From Hyphomonas polymorpha PS728 (lineage in GTDB: Bacteria > Pseudomonadota > Alphaproteobacteria > Caulobacterales > Hyphomonadaceae): a stretch of DNA of 64,000 nucleotides. The notes below the pieces were generated by a model, which saw only the letters and a program-made list of their open reading frames with translations, ran no database searches and had not been told where the DNA came from. Below, piece after piece: positions 7,633 through 16,817 of this stretch; within the stretch, counting starts at the first letter, position 1, and each line of letters starts with the position of its first letter. The translations under genes were made by a program, and so were the position numbers. Location of the stretch: the NCBI RefSeq assembly GCF_000685315.1, contig NZ_ARYM01000013.1, positions 1 through 64,000 of the forward strand, written 5' to 3'.

Positions 7633-8960
7633 CCAAACCAGCAGGTTTCACCAACAAGTACTTCCTGATGAGCGCGGCAGCCGCCGTGGTGCTTCTCGGG
7701 AGTGTCGCGGCATGCGGTTCCGGTCAGGACGCTTCCGCAGTGACGCAGGACAGTCCTGCCAAGGATGAACACGAGCACGATCATGACCATGATGGCGAAG
7801 GAAAGAAGAGTGCTGGCGCTGTTGCAGCCGACAAAAACGCAGACGCTCACGACGACCATGATGACCATGACCACGACGAAAAACCTGAGCCTGCAGAAAA
7901 GGCGGAGGATGACGGCCATGGTCATGCTGAGGGGGAGGAGGGCGATGAGGAAGGCGCTGTTCACCTGACGCCAGCCCAAATGCAGGCTGCCGGGATTGAA
8001 GTCGTATCCATCTCGCTTGGTGGGGGCGCAGAAACTCGTCTTTCCGGCCGGGTAACCCCGATGATTGATGCAAGGGCGGCGGTTGGCGCGTCTGTAAATG
8101 GATTGATTGAGCGCGTGCTTGTTGCGCCGGGGGACTCTGTCAAGGCGGGGCAGCCTCTGGTGATCGTCATCAGTGGTGATGCCGCCGCCGTAAGAGCAGA
8201 CGTAGATGCCGCGCGTGCCTTGGCACAGGCGTCACGCCAGGCGCTTCAACGTAGCCAGAACCTCTACGATCAGGGCATTGTTGCGCGTCAGGAAGTCGAA
8301 GCGCTCACAGCGGAGTCGGCAAGTGCTGACGCGGTAGCGCGGGCGGCTGAAGCGCGCGCGGCAGCAGCGGGAAAGCCGGACGCATCCGGGCGACTGCGGA
8401 TTGTCAGCCCCATTTCGGGCGTGGTCAGTTCTGTTCAGGTGGGGCCAGGTGGCTTTCTTGCACAGGGCAGCGTTGTTGCCGAGGTGACCAATCCGGAGCG
8501 CGTTGAACTCGTATTCAGTGCGCCTCCGTTGCTCGTCAGCTCTGCGAAGGTCGGATCCACGATGCGGGTCACTGGTCCTGCCGGTGAATTCAATGCGACT
8601 GTGACCGGCATTGCCGCCGACGCGGGAGCAGGACAGAGCGGTGCTGCTATTGTTCGCGCACGTGCAGAGGGGGGCAAGCTGCTTCCTTCCGGGTCACCTG
8701 TGACCGGGTCGATAGTCACCGGGGGCAGTGATGGGGGTATTCTTGTTCCCAGCGACGCCGTGCAGACCGTGAACGGTAGTTCTGCAGTATTTGTGCAAAC
8801 CAAAGAAGGCTTCAAGGCAGTTCCGGTCCTTCTCGGTCGTCAGGCCAGTGGCCGAACCGAGATCGTCAAGGGACTTACCGGCAGTGAGAAAATTGCCGGC
8901 AAGAATGCTTTCCTTCTCAAGGCCGAACTCGCCAAAGGCGAGGCGGACCACGCACACTAG
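7629..8960 (+). CDS. czcB: Periplasmic adaptor of the heavy-metal RND efflux system (CzcB family)
   Basis: A membrane-fusion protein of 443 residues. Residues 1-29 form a lipoprotein-type signal (GSVAACGS, lipid-anchored Cys29). Next comes a long acidic His-rich segment (about 48-106, many HDHDHD-like runs) that probably binds and delivers metal ions. Then follow the barrel/lipoyl regions (VNGLIERVLVAPGDSVKAGQPLV), the alpha hairpin (about 185-245), and the lipoyl return strand (RIVSPISGVVSSVQVGPG). The His-rich insert is longer than in many CzcB proteins. It links CzcA in the inner membrane to CzcC and sits between them in the operon; a 9-bp gap with GGAGA precedes czcA. Confidence 0.92.
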   Translation: MTKPAGFTNKYFLMSAAAAVVLLGSVAACGSGQDASAVTQDSPAKDEHEHDHDHDGEGKKSAGAVAADKNADAHDDHDDHDHDEKPEPAEKAEDDGHGHAEGEEGDEEGAVHLTPAQMQAAGIEVVSISLGGGAETRLSGRVTPMIDARAAVGASVNGLIERVLVAPGDSVKAGQPLVIVISGDAAAVRADVDAARALAQASRQALQRSQNLYDQGIVARQEVEALTAESASADAVARAAEARAAAAGKPDASGRLRIVSPISGVVSSVQVGPGGFLAQGSVVAEVTNPERVELVFSAPPLLVSSAKVGSTMRVTGPAGEFNATVTGIAADAGAGQSGAAIVRARAEGGKLLPSGSPVTGSIVTGGSDGGILVPSDAVQTVNGSSAVFVQTKEGFKAVPVLLGRQASGRTEIVKGLTGSEKIAGKNAFLLKAELAKGEADHAH

Positions 8961-8969
8961 GAGATACCG

Positions 8970-11900
8970 ATGTTCAAATCCCTCATTGAGGCGTCGGTCC
9001 AGTTCCGCTGGTTCGTCGTACTCATCACGCTTATGGTCGCCGGGTTCGGATTGTCTGAACTCCTGCGCCTCCCAATTGATGCTGTCCCGGATATCACCAA
9101 CCGGCAGGTTCAGATCAATACGGTCGCTCCGGCGCTCGCGCCTGAACAGATGGAGCGGCAGGTAACCTTCCCTCTGGAAACGGCGATGGCTGGAATTCCC
9201 GGCCTTGAGAGCACTCGCTCTCTCACTCGGAACGGGTTTAGTCAGGTCACGGTAATATTCACCGACCAGACCGATATCTACTTTGCGCGCCAGCAGGTAT
9301 CCGAGCGCATGACACAGGCAAGGGAAAGCTTGCCTGAAGGTGTGGAGCCTGCTCTTTCGCCCATCACGACGGGGCTCGGCGAAGTCCTGATGTGGACAGT
9401 CGATTTTGAGAAGGAAGCTGGGCGCAAGCTTGCAGAACCCGGGCAGCCGGGTTGGCAATCGGACGGTGCCTACCTGACGCCGGAGGGTGATCGTCTTGCG
9501 ACTGAACTCGACCGCGCGACTTACCTGCGCACCGTACAGGATTGGATCATCACGCCGCGCATGCGCACGGCAAAGGGCCTTGCCGGGGTTGATGTCAATG
9601 GAGGCTATGTCAAGGAGTATGCCGTACAGCCGGATGCTGCGCGACTTGCCAGCTACGGACTGAGTTTTGCTGAACTGGTACAGGCTCTCGAGCGGGCCAA
9701 TACCCAATCCGGTGCCGGGTTCATCCAGAGAGCAGGGGAGGCGTTGACGGTACGCAGCAATGCGCTTGCATATACGACTGAAGACCTTGCCCAGGCTCCA
9801 GTAGCCAATCGCAACGGATTGGTTATCCGCGTCGCTGATGTCGCAACCGTCGCTGTTGGTCAGGCTCCTCGACTCGGCGCTGCCAGCCATGATGGTCACG
9901 AGGCCGTTGTCGGCACCGCCCTCATGATTGCTGGTGGCAACAGCCGGACAGTGGCTCAGGCGGCGGCACAGAAGCTGGAGGAAGTTGGCGCCAGCCTGCC
10001 ACCGGGTATTGTGGCTGAGCCCGTTCTGGACCGCAGTGTTCTTGTGAACTCTACTATCAGTACGGTCGCGAAGAACCTTACCGAAGGTGCGCTTCTGGTC
10101 ATCGCGGTCCTGTTTCTGCTCCTCGGAAACATCCGTGCAGCAACAATTACAGCTCTGATGATCCCGATCAGCTTTCTCTTTGCGGTCATCGGGATGAACA
10201 AGTTCGGCATAAGCGGAAATCTCATGAGCCTCGGGGCTTTGGATTTCGGTCTGCTTGTCGATGGCGCTGTTGTCGTTGTCGAGAATACGCTCCTGATGCT
10301 TGGTCAGAAACGAGTAGAGCTGGGACGTACTCTCAAGGCCAGGGAACGCCTGGAGGTCGCTGGCGCGGCTGCACGCAAGATGATCAAACCGGCAGCGTTC
10401 GGCCAGATCATCATTCTTCTGGTCTTTACACCACTGCTCATGCTGGAAGGCGTGGAAGGCAAGACGTTCATTCCGATGGGTGCGACAGTCATGCTCGCCC
10501 TCGTCGGTGCCTTCATCTTCTCCTTCACCTTCGTGCCCGCAATGACAGCTTTGATGGTGCGGGAGCCGAAGAACGTTCACATCAACGCGCAGGGTGAAGC
10601 CGAAGAGCATGAAACCTTCCTCATCCGCATTGCTCGCAGGGGCATAGTGCCGGTGATACGGCAGACGGTTGATCGGCCCGTGACAGTGTTTGTCGCGGCG
10701 ATTGCCGCTCTCGCTGTGGGCGCCACTGCGTTCATGAGCCTGGGCAGGGAATTTATCCCGACCCTGGACGAAGGTGACATCGCCATGCAGGCTCTGCGCG
10801 TTCCATCGACGTCTCTCGAGCAATCGAAGATCATGCAGACCGCTCTTGAGCGTGCCATCTTGGAAATGCCGGAAGTTGAAACCGTATTTGCACGTACGGG
10901 TACGGCTGAGGCGGCTATTGATCCAATGCCTCCCAATATCTCCGACGCGGTAATCAAGCTGAAGGACCGGAAGGAGTGGCCGGATCCGAAGCTGCCCAAA
11001 GAGGAGCTGATTGAGCGAATCGACAAGGCAGCCTCCCAACAGCTTGGCAATGCCTATGAGTTCAGTCAGCCGATTGAGCTGAGGTTTAATGAGCTCATTT
11101 CGGGTGTGCGCACGGACCTCGCCGTTCTCGTTTACGGCGATGATTTTGCGCAGCTGCAACGCTCTGCAGACCAGGTGGCCGCCGTACTGCGGTCTATAAA
11201 TGGTTCAGCTGATGTGCGGGTTGAGCAGGCGTCAGGCATGCCCACACTTACGATCTCAGTGGATCGGTTTGCTGCAGCCAATTTTGGTCTCTCAGCAGCC
11301 GACGTCAGCGAGGTCGTTAGCATTGCAGTTGGCGGAGGTGAGGCAGGTCAGATCTTCGAAGGAGACCGGCGTTTTGACGTGATGGTTCGTCTCTCGGAAA
11401 ACGACCGCAACGACCCTGCAGTCCTGGCGTCCCTGCCAATTGTCACGGCAAGCGGCGTTGTGGTGCCTTTGTCATCCGTCGCCAATATTCAGGTGGCCGA
11501 GGGTCAGAATCAGATCAGCCGCAACAATGGCAGCCGCCGTATGGTGGTCCAGTCCAACGTTCGAGGCAGGGATCTGGGTGGCTTTGTGACCGAGGCACAG
11601 GCCAAGGTTGCCGAGGCTGTCACTTTGCCTGCCGGCTACTCCATTCAATGGGGTGGCCAGTTTGAAAACCTGAAGCGTGCGGAGCAAAGGCTCAGTGTAG
11701 TGACACCTGCAGTGTTTGTCATGATCGGTGTACTGCTGTTCATGGCACTGGGCTCGTTCCGCGAGGCCGGCCTTGTCTTCGCTTGTGTCCCATTGGCTCT
11801 TGTTGGGGGAGCCTTGGCACTTTGGCTGCGTGGAATGCCATTTTCGGTCTCTGCTGCAGTCGGATTCATTGCGGTGTCGGGTGTTGCGACCCTCAATGGT

Positions 11901-12191
11901 CTCGTACTGATGCAGGCAATCCGGGAAAGGTTGCAGGAAGGCCAGTCTCCAATGGAGGCGGCGCTTGAGGGGGCATCCAGCAGACTTCGGGCGGTGCTGA
12001 CAACAGCCATGGTCGCTATTGTCGGGTTTATCCCGATGGCCATTGCACACGGTGCTGGCGCTGAGGTCCAGAAACCTCTCGCAACCGTTGTGATCGGCGG
12101 CCTAATTACAGCAACACTGCTCACTCTGATTGTCCTGCCGACGTTTGCTTCAAGGACGATGCGGTACAGATCAGAGGGGCTGGAGGAGTAA
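8970..12191 (+). CDS. czcA: Heavy-metal/proton antiporter of the RND family (CzcA type)
   Basis: A 1073-residue HME-RND pump exporting divalent cations from periplasm and cytoplasm by proton antiport. TM1 is near residues 13-33, followed by the porter domain, TM2-6, a second porter domain and TM7-12. The TM4 signature DFGLLVDGAVVVVEN starts at Asp425 and carries both acidic proton-relay residues and the Glu, matching the HME1 (Zn/Co/Cd) class rather than the Cu/Ag class. The N-terminal phrase LPIDAVPDITNRQVQINT is diagnostic of the family. Length and integrity are normal. The gene ends 16 bp before a strong hairpin. Confidence 0.95.
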   Translation: MFKSLIEASVQFRWFVVLITLMVAGFGLSELLRLPIDAVPDITNRQVQINTVAPALAPEQMERQVTFPLETAMAGIPGLESTRSLTRNGFSQVTVIFTDQTDIYFARQQVSERMTQARESLPEGVEPALSPITTGLGEVLMWTVDFEKEAGRKLAEPGQPGWQSDGAYLTPEGDRLATELDRATYLRTVQDWIITPRMRTAKGLAGVDVNGGYVKEYAVQPDAARLASYGLSFAELVQALERANTQSGAGFIQRAGEALTVRSNALAYTTEDLAQAPVANRNGLVIRVADVATVAVGQAPRLGAASHDGHEAVVGTALMIAGGNSRTVAQAAAQKLEEVGASLPPGIVAEPVLDRSVLVNSTISTVAKNLTEGALLVIAVLFLLLGNIRAATITALMIPISFLFAVIGMNKFGISGNLMSLGALDFGLLVDGAVVVVENTLLMLGQKRVELGRTLKARERLEVAGAAARKMIKPAAFGQIIILLVFTPLLMLEGVEGKTFIPMGATVMLALVGAFIFSFTFVPAMTALMVREPKNVHINAQGEAEEHETFLIRIARRGIVPVIRQTVDRPVTVFVAAIAALAVGATAFMSLGREFIPTLDEGDIAMQALRVPSTSLEQSKIMQTALERAILEMPEVETVFARTGTAEAAIDPMPPNISDAVIKLKDRKEWPDPKLPKEELIERIDKAASQQLGNAYEFSQPIELRFNELISGVRTDLAVLVYGDDFAQLQRSADQVAAVLRSINGSADVRVEQASGMPTLTISVDRFAAANFGLSAADVSEVVSIAVGGGEAGQIFEGDRRFDVMVRLSENDRNDPAVLASLPIVTASGVVVPLSSVANIQVAEGQNQISRNNGSRRMVVQSNVRGRDLGGFVTEAQAKVAEAVTLPAGYSIQWGGQFENLKRAEQRLSVVTPAVFVMIGVLLFMALGSFREAGLVFACVPLALVGGALALWLRGMPFSVSAAVGFIAVSGVATLNGLVLMQAIRERLQEGQSPMEAALEGASSRLRAVLTTAMVAIVGFIPMAIAHGAGAEVQKPLATVVIGGLITATLLTLIVLPTFASRTMRYRSEGLEE

Positions 12192-12206
12192 ACTTTCACA
12201 TGGCGG

Positions 12207-12236
12207 CAGGCCGGTAGCAAAGTCGCTTCCGGCCTG
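12207..12236 (+). terminator. Hairpin downstream of czcA
   Basis: CAGGCCGG (12207-12214) pairs perfectly with CCGGCCTG (12229-12236) across a 14-nt loop. No T run follows, so it may be a partial terminator or an mRNA-stabilising hairpin separating czcCBA from the next two genes. Confidence 0.45.
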
Positions 12237-12312
12237 TCTGCATCTCAAGTGTTCAGCTGGCCCGATCTGTATTCATTCAGCTGGGGCTCATCAATCAGGA
12301 GACAATGGCACT

Positions 12313-12726
12313 ATGAAACTCGCATACATGTTTGCACTTCTCGGTACAGGCTTCGCACCTCTGGCGGCGCAGGCTCAGCCTGCTTCCTCACCTGTCGGCG
12401 TATGGGTTGGCGGCGATGATATTGCTAATTGTGCACGTGGCCCTCTCACGCTGTTCATGTCTGACGGTGTGGTCGCGATCTTCACCTCAGAAAGCGGAGA
12501 TCTGCATTCGCTTGGAGTTTGGGCCATGGACGGCAGCACGTTGACGATGACGCACAATGATCTTCCCCTCACGGCCTCCGGGGAGTCAAAACCTGCGATC
12601 AGTTTGGAGGTTGTGAAACTCAGTGACACGGTTTTCACGACCAGGAATTCAGAAGGCCAGGAGCGCGCGCGTGTGCGGTGCAGTGACATTGAAATCGGGC
12701 ATGGCGAAGCGCACGGCGGCCACTAG
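12313..12726 (+). CDS. Small secreted protein of unknown function in the czc operon
   Basis: A 137-residue protein with a clear signal peptide (MKLAYMFALLGTGFAPLAAQA) and a mature beta-rich domain with two cysteines (IANCARGPL and RVRCSDIE) that could form a disulfide. It ends in a His-rich tail (GHGEAHGGH). I do not recognise the family; the fold suggests a small periplasmic lipocalin-like or DUF domain (GVWVGGDDIANC, GVWAMDGSTLTM). The start at 12313 is set by AGGAGA 11 nt upstream, although the frame stays open further upstream. Location between czcA and a metal ATPase and the His tail suggest periplasmic metal handling. That is inference. Confidence 0.72.
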   Translation: MKLAYMFALLGTGFAPLAAQAQPASSPVGVWVGGDDIANCARGPLTLFMSDGVVAIFTSESGDLHSLGVWAMDGSTLTMTHNDLPLTASGESKPAISLEVVKLSDTVFTTRNSEGQERARVRCSDIEIGHGEAHGGH

Positions 12727-12740
12727 GTTAAGGAGATCTG

Positions 12741-12809
12741 GTGGCAAGAGAAGCGTTCAGAGTACGGAGTGTCCCAGAAGGGCGACCCGCGGGGCCTAGC
12801 GGAGAATGA
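12741..12809 (+). CDS. 22-codon ORF coupled to the metal ATPase gene (possible leader peptide or remnant)
   Basis: A GTG-initiated frame (MAREAFRVRSVPEGRPAGPSGE in two parts: ten residues to V-R, then S-V-P onward) sits 5 nt after a strong AAGGAG (12730-12735). Its TGA overlaps the first ATG of the ATPase gene as ATGA at 12806-12809. The good Shine-Dalgarno and the overlap suggest it is translated and coupled to the next gene. It could be a leader peptide or the remains of a larger gene. There is no family similarity I can name. Confidence 0.4.
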   Translation: MAREAFRVRSVPEGRPAGPSGE

Positions 12810-12811
12810 GA

Positions 12812-14794
12812 ATGTCTAGTTCACACAACGATGATCACGCTCACAGCGATTTTTTCAATGGCTTGTTGGCCGGGCGCGCTGAGCTGGTGTTTTCACTTGC
12901 GTGCGGCGTGTTGCTCCTGGTGGGCTGGATTGTGCCCAAGGTGTTCGCCGGTTCTGGGGAAATGTTCAGCCTGACATGCTATGTCATGGCCTATTTTTTT
13001 GGAGGCTACTACGCTCTCCGGGAAGTCGTCGGAAAGCTCGTGAAGGGGCAGTTCGAAATAGACTTTCTGATGCTTGTTGCTGCAACTGGTGCCGCCCTGC
13101 TGGGGGAGTGGGCAGAGGGTGCTTTGCTTCTCTTCCTGTTCAGTATCGGGCATTCGCTTGAGAATTATGCAATGAGCCGTGCGCGCAACGCGATTACAGC
13201 TCTGGCAAAACTCGCTCCTGAGACGGCGCGTATTAGACGTGCTGGCCGTGAGGAAGAAATCCCGGTCGCAAGGCTGGGTCTGGGCGACATCGTGATCGTG
13301 CGCTCCAATGAGCGATTGGCTGCGGACGGAGTCGTCATTGCCGGAGAGAGCAGCGTCGATCAGGCGCCAATAACAGGTGAGAGTGTTCCCGTCGACAAGA
13401 GACCTATTCCGGTTGCGGAACAAAATTCCGACAATGTCCCGTCTGAACACCGGGTTTATGCCGGCTCGATCAACGGATCCGGCAGTCTTGAAATCAAGGT
13501 GACGCGTCTGGCAAGCGAGACAGCGCTGGCCCGTGTTGTAAAATTGGTGAGTGAGGCTGAAACCCGGCAGTCACCTACTCAGAGTTTTACAAAAAAGTTC
13601 GAGAAGATCTTCGTGCCGGCTGTAATACTGCTGGCATTGGTCGTTTCATTCAGCTGGCTCGTATTTGATGAAAGCTTCAGCGAGAGCTTCTATCGGTCGA
13701 TGGCCGTTCTGGTTGCCGCCAGTCCGTGTGCCTTGGCAATCGCGACACCCAGTGCGGTTCTGAGCGGAGTGGCGCGCGCCGCTCGCGGCGGTGTGCTTGT
13801 GAAAGGCGGCGCACCCTTGGAGTCGCTTGGCGCTCTGGATGCCATCGCTTTCGACAAGACCGGCACGCTTACTGAGGGACGGCCTCGGTTGGTGGATATC
13901 ACTCTCAATGAGCGTGTTTCTGAAGACGAGCTGCTCGGGATAGCGCTCGCCGTCGAAGCTCTGAGTGATCATCCGCTGGCCCGCGCAATTGCACGTGATG
14001 CGGAGAAGCGCCTAGGTAGCAGGCCTTTCACTGCCGAAAAGTTTGAGAGCCTTACCGGACGCGGCGTATCGGCGTCGGTCAACGGCGAGACTGTTATCAT
14101 TGGCAAGCCTTCGATGTTTGATGGCATTGATACGCCCGAGATGCCGTCAAAACTGGCCGCAGATGTGGCCGATATGGTGGCAAAAGGGCAAACCATGATG
14201 GTCGTTCTCAAGGCGGAACGCTTCCTTGGAGCGATCGGCCTGATGGATACGCCGAGACCGGAAGCTGGGCCTGTCATTGAGCAGCTTCGGCAGTTGGGTG
14301 TTTCCCGTATGATGATGATTTCCGGCGACAATCAGGCTGTTGCCGATACGGTTGCCAAACATGTCGGGTTGGACGTGGCATTTGGCGACATGATGCCAGA
14401 AGACAAGGTCCGAAAGATTGCAGAGCTCTCAGCAGGTCGCGGTGTGGCGATGGTGGGAGACGGCGTCAATGACGCGCCGGCGATGGCGAATGCAACAGTC
14501 GGCATCGCGATGGGGGCGGCAGGATCGGACGTTGCTCTCGAAACGGCGGATGTGGCACTCATGGGAGACGACTTGCGCACCTTGCCTTTTGCTGTGGGGC
14601 TTAGTCGTTCGACGCGGCGAATTATAAGGCAGAACCTCTGGGTGAGCCTTGGTATCGTTGCGGTGCTCATTCCGGCTACGTTGCTGGGCCTTGGGATCGG
14701 CCCTGCTGTGTTCGTGCATGAAGGTTCTACTCTTCTGGTGGTAGGGAACGCCCTTCGATTGCTCGCCTATCGGCCCGCGTCAGGATCGAGCTGA
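12812..14794 (+). CDS. P1B-4-type heavy-metal ATPase (CzcP/CoaT-like)
   Basis: A 660-residue metal-transporting P-type ATPase. The TM6 metal motif is SPC (about residue 304, ASPCALAIATPSA) and not CPC. The last TM pair carries HEGST (VFVHEGSTLLVVGNALR). Together these define the P1B-4 class that exports Co, Zn or Cd. The phosphorylation loop is DKTGTLTEG (Asp348), the actuator has ITGES, and the hinge is MVGDGVNDAPA. No N-terminal HMA domain is present, only a short His/Asp tail (HNDDHAHSD). The ATG at 12812 has GGAG 7 nt upstream; the ATG at 12806 would be too close to it but overlaps the preceding mini-ORF. It pumps cytoplasmic metal to the periplasm for CzcCBA. Confidence 0.9.
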   Translation: MSSSHNDDHAHSDFFNGLLAGRAELVFSLACGVLLLVGWIVPKVFAGSGEMFSLTCYVMAYFFGGYYALREVVGKLVKGQFEIDFLMLVAATGAALLGEWAEGALLLFLFSIGHSLENYAMSRARNAITALAKLAPETARIRRAGREEEIPVARLGLGDIVIVRSNERLAADGVVIAGESSVDQAPITGESVPVDKRPIPVAEQNSDNVPSEHRVYAGSINGSGSLEIKVTRLASETALARVVKLVSEAETRQSPTQSFTKKFEKIFVPAVILLALVVSFSWLVFDESFSESFYRSMAVLVAASPCALAIATPSAVLSGVARAARGGVLVKGGAPLESLGALDAIAFDKTGTLTEGRPRLVDITLNERVSEDELLGIALAVEALSDHPLARAIARDAEKRLGSRPFTAEKFESLTGRGVSASVNGETVIIGKPSMFDGIDTPEMPSKLAADVADMVAKGQTMMVVLKAERFLGAIGLMDTPRPEAGPVIEQLRQLGVSRMMMISGDNQAVADTVAKHVGLDVAFGDMMPEDKVRKIAELSAGRGVAMVGDGVNDAPAMANATVGIAMGAAGSDVALETADVALMGDDLRTLPFAVGLSRSTRRIIRQNLWVSLGIVAVLIPATLLGLGIGPAVFVHEGSTLLVVGNALRLLAYRPASGSS

Positions 14795-14987
14795 CCCTAG
14801 GATTGGTCCAAGCAACCGGTGCCGTTTCTTCCAAATGTGTTGGCGCCTTCGCGTAAAGGATCTGCACAAAGCTGGGGGTAGAGTTGATGGAGATTAGTTA
14901 TTGTGATCAGAAGGTGACTGCGTTTGCGATGCGCCATTCATCAATTCTGGAGAGTGACTACTGAGCGATTTGAGAAACGTGGTCACA

Positions 14988-15272
14988 CTACTTCTCTTCG
15001 AATGACATGCTCATTTTGTCGATAGCGACCCACAGGATGTCTTCTGCACGACCTGCTTGGCGCAGCACGAACTCCAAGGCGTTCAGTCTCTTGTAGAGAA
15101 CAGGAGCATCTGCGGAGCCCCCATCAGCAAGTGTGAGGTCCACCAGGGCCCTGCCGGCCGTCAGTGCTCCGCTAAGATCAATCAGGGCATCCCCGGCGTC
15201 TGAGCTGATGTCGTCGAATGTTCTGGCTGGCTCCGGCGGCTCTTGGGCCTTGTTCAATGCTTTCCTTGCCAT
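14988..15272 (-). CDS. Hypothetical small protein
   Basis: A 94-residue, acidic, Ala/Leu-rich protein preceded by AGGAG at 7-11 nt, so probably real. No signal peptide or TM segment; predicted mainly helical, ending KMSMSFEEK. I do not recognise a family. It lies in the backbone part of the island, between the metal cargo and a small XRE regulator, facing away from both. It could be an island maintenance protein, but nothing in the sequence says so. Confidence 0.55.
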   Translation of the reverse strand: MARKALNKAQEPPEPARTFDDISSDAGDALIDLSGALTAGRALVDLTLADGGSADAPVLYKRLNALEFVLRQAGRAEDILWVAIDKMSMSFEEK

Positions 15273-15531
15273 CTGAATTCTCCTGCGAACTTTTGGCAGT
15301 CATCATTTAAAACCGAGCAGCACTCGGGCGGATAAAACGTGCGCTTGCGGCTGCCTGTCTGATCGTGCGGTCAGCCCGGTCGGCGATGACTTCGTGCACA
15401 ACCGAAGGCGTGCATGAAAACTGGTCCGCGCGACCAGAATCTGTTAGCAATGGCGTTACACTTTATGGGTAATGAAACGCCCTGAAAGTGTCAACCTAAA
15501 TAGTGCAACAAAAGACATAAAAAGGGTAGTT

Positions 15532-15762
15532 ATGATCCCTGCGCAATTGCGAGCTGCCCGAGCGATGCTCAACTGGAGTCAGTCGGAACTCGCCAGACGG
15601 GCGGAGCTGTCCGTCGAGACGATCAAACGCTTGGAGAGGATGGAAGGTAGTCTGGATGCGACAAAGGTTTCGACCTTGAGCGCAATCACCAAGGCTTTCG
15701 CCAAAGAAGGCATCGAGTTCACGAACGGCGATGCGCATGGGGTTCGGCTCCGGAAAAAATAG
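15532..15762 (+). CDS. Small XRE-family HTH regulator
   Basis: A 76-residue protein that is almost only a Cro/CI-type HTH (LRAARAMLNWSQSELARRAELSVETIKRLE) plus a short C-terminal extension (GIEFTNGDAHGVRLRKK). This form is common on integrative elements and plasmids in alphaproteobacteria. I chose ATG 15532, which follows GGGTAG; the frame can be read from 15472 but the upstream residues do not look native. Its upstream region is AT-rich and probably holds its promoter. Targets are unknown; control of island excision or transfer is the usual guess. Confidence 0.75.
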   Translation: MIPAQLRAARAMLNWSQSELARRAELSVETIKRLERMEGSLDATKVSTLSAITKAFAKEGIEFTNGDAHGVRLRKK

Positions 15763-15996
15763 TGGTGCCGCAGTCCATTTCTCCGTGAGCTGAACAAGGC
15801 AAAGGTCTGAGGCGAAGCAAGCCGTCAGTACTCAGCGCCGATTGATTGCGCGCGCTCCAGGTAGTGCTAGCTGCCGCAAAGCCATCCTGCTCGCGGCGTT
15901 CATGCCGCCTTGCTATGTGGAGGCGGCGGAATGAACGCCGCTTCAAGAATCGTCAACCTTGATTCTGTCTTTGGATGAGCGGCATCGGGAGGATCT
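15763..15996. other. Intergenic region with no recognisable gene
   Basis: Together with the fragment at 15997-16116 and the spacer to 16215, this makes about 450 bases without an intact gene. Short minus-strand frames (15719-15946, 15953-16219) have no ribosome binding site or domain. I see nothing else here. Confidence 0.4.
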
Positions 15997-16116
15997 CTAT
16001 TCTGCGCCTGGCGAGTAGGATGTGCTGCGCCCGCCAGCTTCGTCTTTTTGCAGGATGCCCAACGCGATGAGTTGCTCGATGTCGCGGCCTGCCACTGAAC
16101 TTTCCTCCGGATGGGA
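15997..16116 (-). pseudogene. Remnant of a Fic-protein C-terminal winged helix
   Basis: A 39-codon open segment (stop TAA upstream, TAG at 15997) reads GRDIEQLIALGILQKDEAGG followed by RSTSYSPGAE. This pattern of DI-x-L-x-GIL and GGRSTSY matches the winged-helix end of many Fic-family proteins. It has no start and no Fic core. It is probably the 3' end of a deleted gene, lying just downstream of the intact Fic gene on the same strand. Family assignment is by eye. Confidence 0.4.
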
Positions 16117-16215
16117 TTAAAGCCTCGGTGGTGTGAACACCTGCCGTTGTGAACATGGATACCGTGACCAGAATCAACGGAGATGGATATCGCCGGACGC
16201 TACCACTTTGCGTCA

Positions 16216-16815
16216 TCACATCGAGGCATTCACAAAGTTCAGTATGGGATCAAAATCATTCGCATCCGCTGCTCGCAGCGCAGCGATGTATGCGGTGCGC
16301 CTTGCACTGTTGTTCGCTAAGTCGGCGCCACGCGCCCAGTCGACCGGCGGATGATCAAATGCCTCAGCGAGGAAAATGTCTGCGCTGATGCGCGCGTGAC
16401 GGCCATTTCCGTTTGGGAACGGATGGATCCTGACAAGTTCGTGGTGGAGCCGGGCGGCAGCTTCCAATGGTGCATAGACTTTGTTTTCCGCCCAATACTG
16501 CGCGTTTCCCAGGAGTTGGCGGACCTGAACGCTGATCAAGCGCGGATCGATCCCAATGTTCTTCTCACGCAGCCGGTAGGTGCCCGCCCAGCGCCAGACA
16601 TCGCCGAACAGGCGCCTGTGCAGCTCCCGCAGGAACTCGTCTGTCAGGATTGCGGTCTGGCGCCTGCCGGCGAGCCAGAGCAGCCCGGTTTCGATATTGG
16701 CCTGTTCGAGTTCGTTCAGCTCTCCACGCGTGGTGATGTGCTTCTGTCTCAAACCTTCCAGTTCATCCGGATCGAGCGGCGTCGCGCCTTCGGGTTCATC
16801 CATGATCCCGTTCAT
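16216..16815 (-). CDS. Mobile mystery protein B (Fic-domain protein)
   Basis: A 199-residue Fic protein with the complete catalytic motif HPFPNGNGRHAR (His131 to Arg142), the His, acidic/Asn and Arg residues needed for AMP-transfer chemistry, and the beta-flap region before it (YRLREKNIGIDPRLISVQV). This is the mobile mystery protein B family, nearly always encoded just after mobile mystery protein A on mobile elements. I see no clear S/T-x-x-x-E-G/N inhibitory helix, so control may rest on the partner. The start at 16815 follows the mmpA stop by 2 bp, so the two are one operon; an ATG at 16803 is an alternative. The target protein is unknown. Confidence 0.9.
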   Translation of the reverse strand: MNGIMDEPEGATPLDPDELEGLRQKHITTRGELNELEQANIETGLLWLAGRRQTAILTDEFLRELHRRLFGDVWRWAGTYRLREKNIGIDPRLISVQVRQLLGNAQYWAENKVYAPLEAAARLHHELVRIHPFPNGNGRHARISADIFLAEAFDHPPVDWARGADLANNSARRTAYIAALRAADANDFDPILNFVNASM

Positions 16816-16817
16816 GG

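Noticed and set aside
8694..11159. 821-codon open frame antisense to czcB/czcA
   Set aside because: No start signal or family; it is the complement of well-conserved RND coding sequence.
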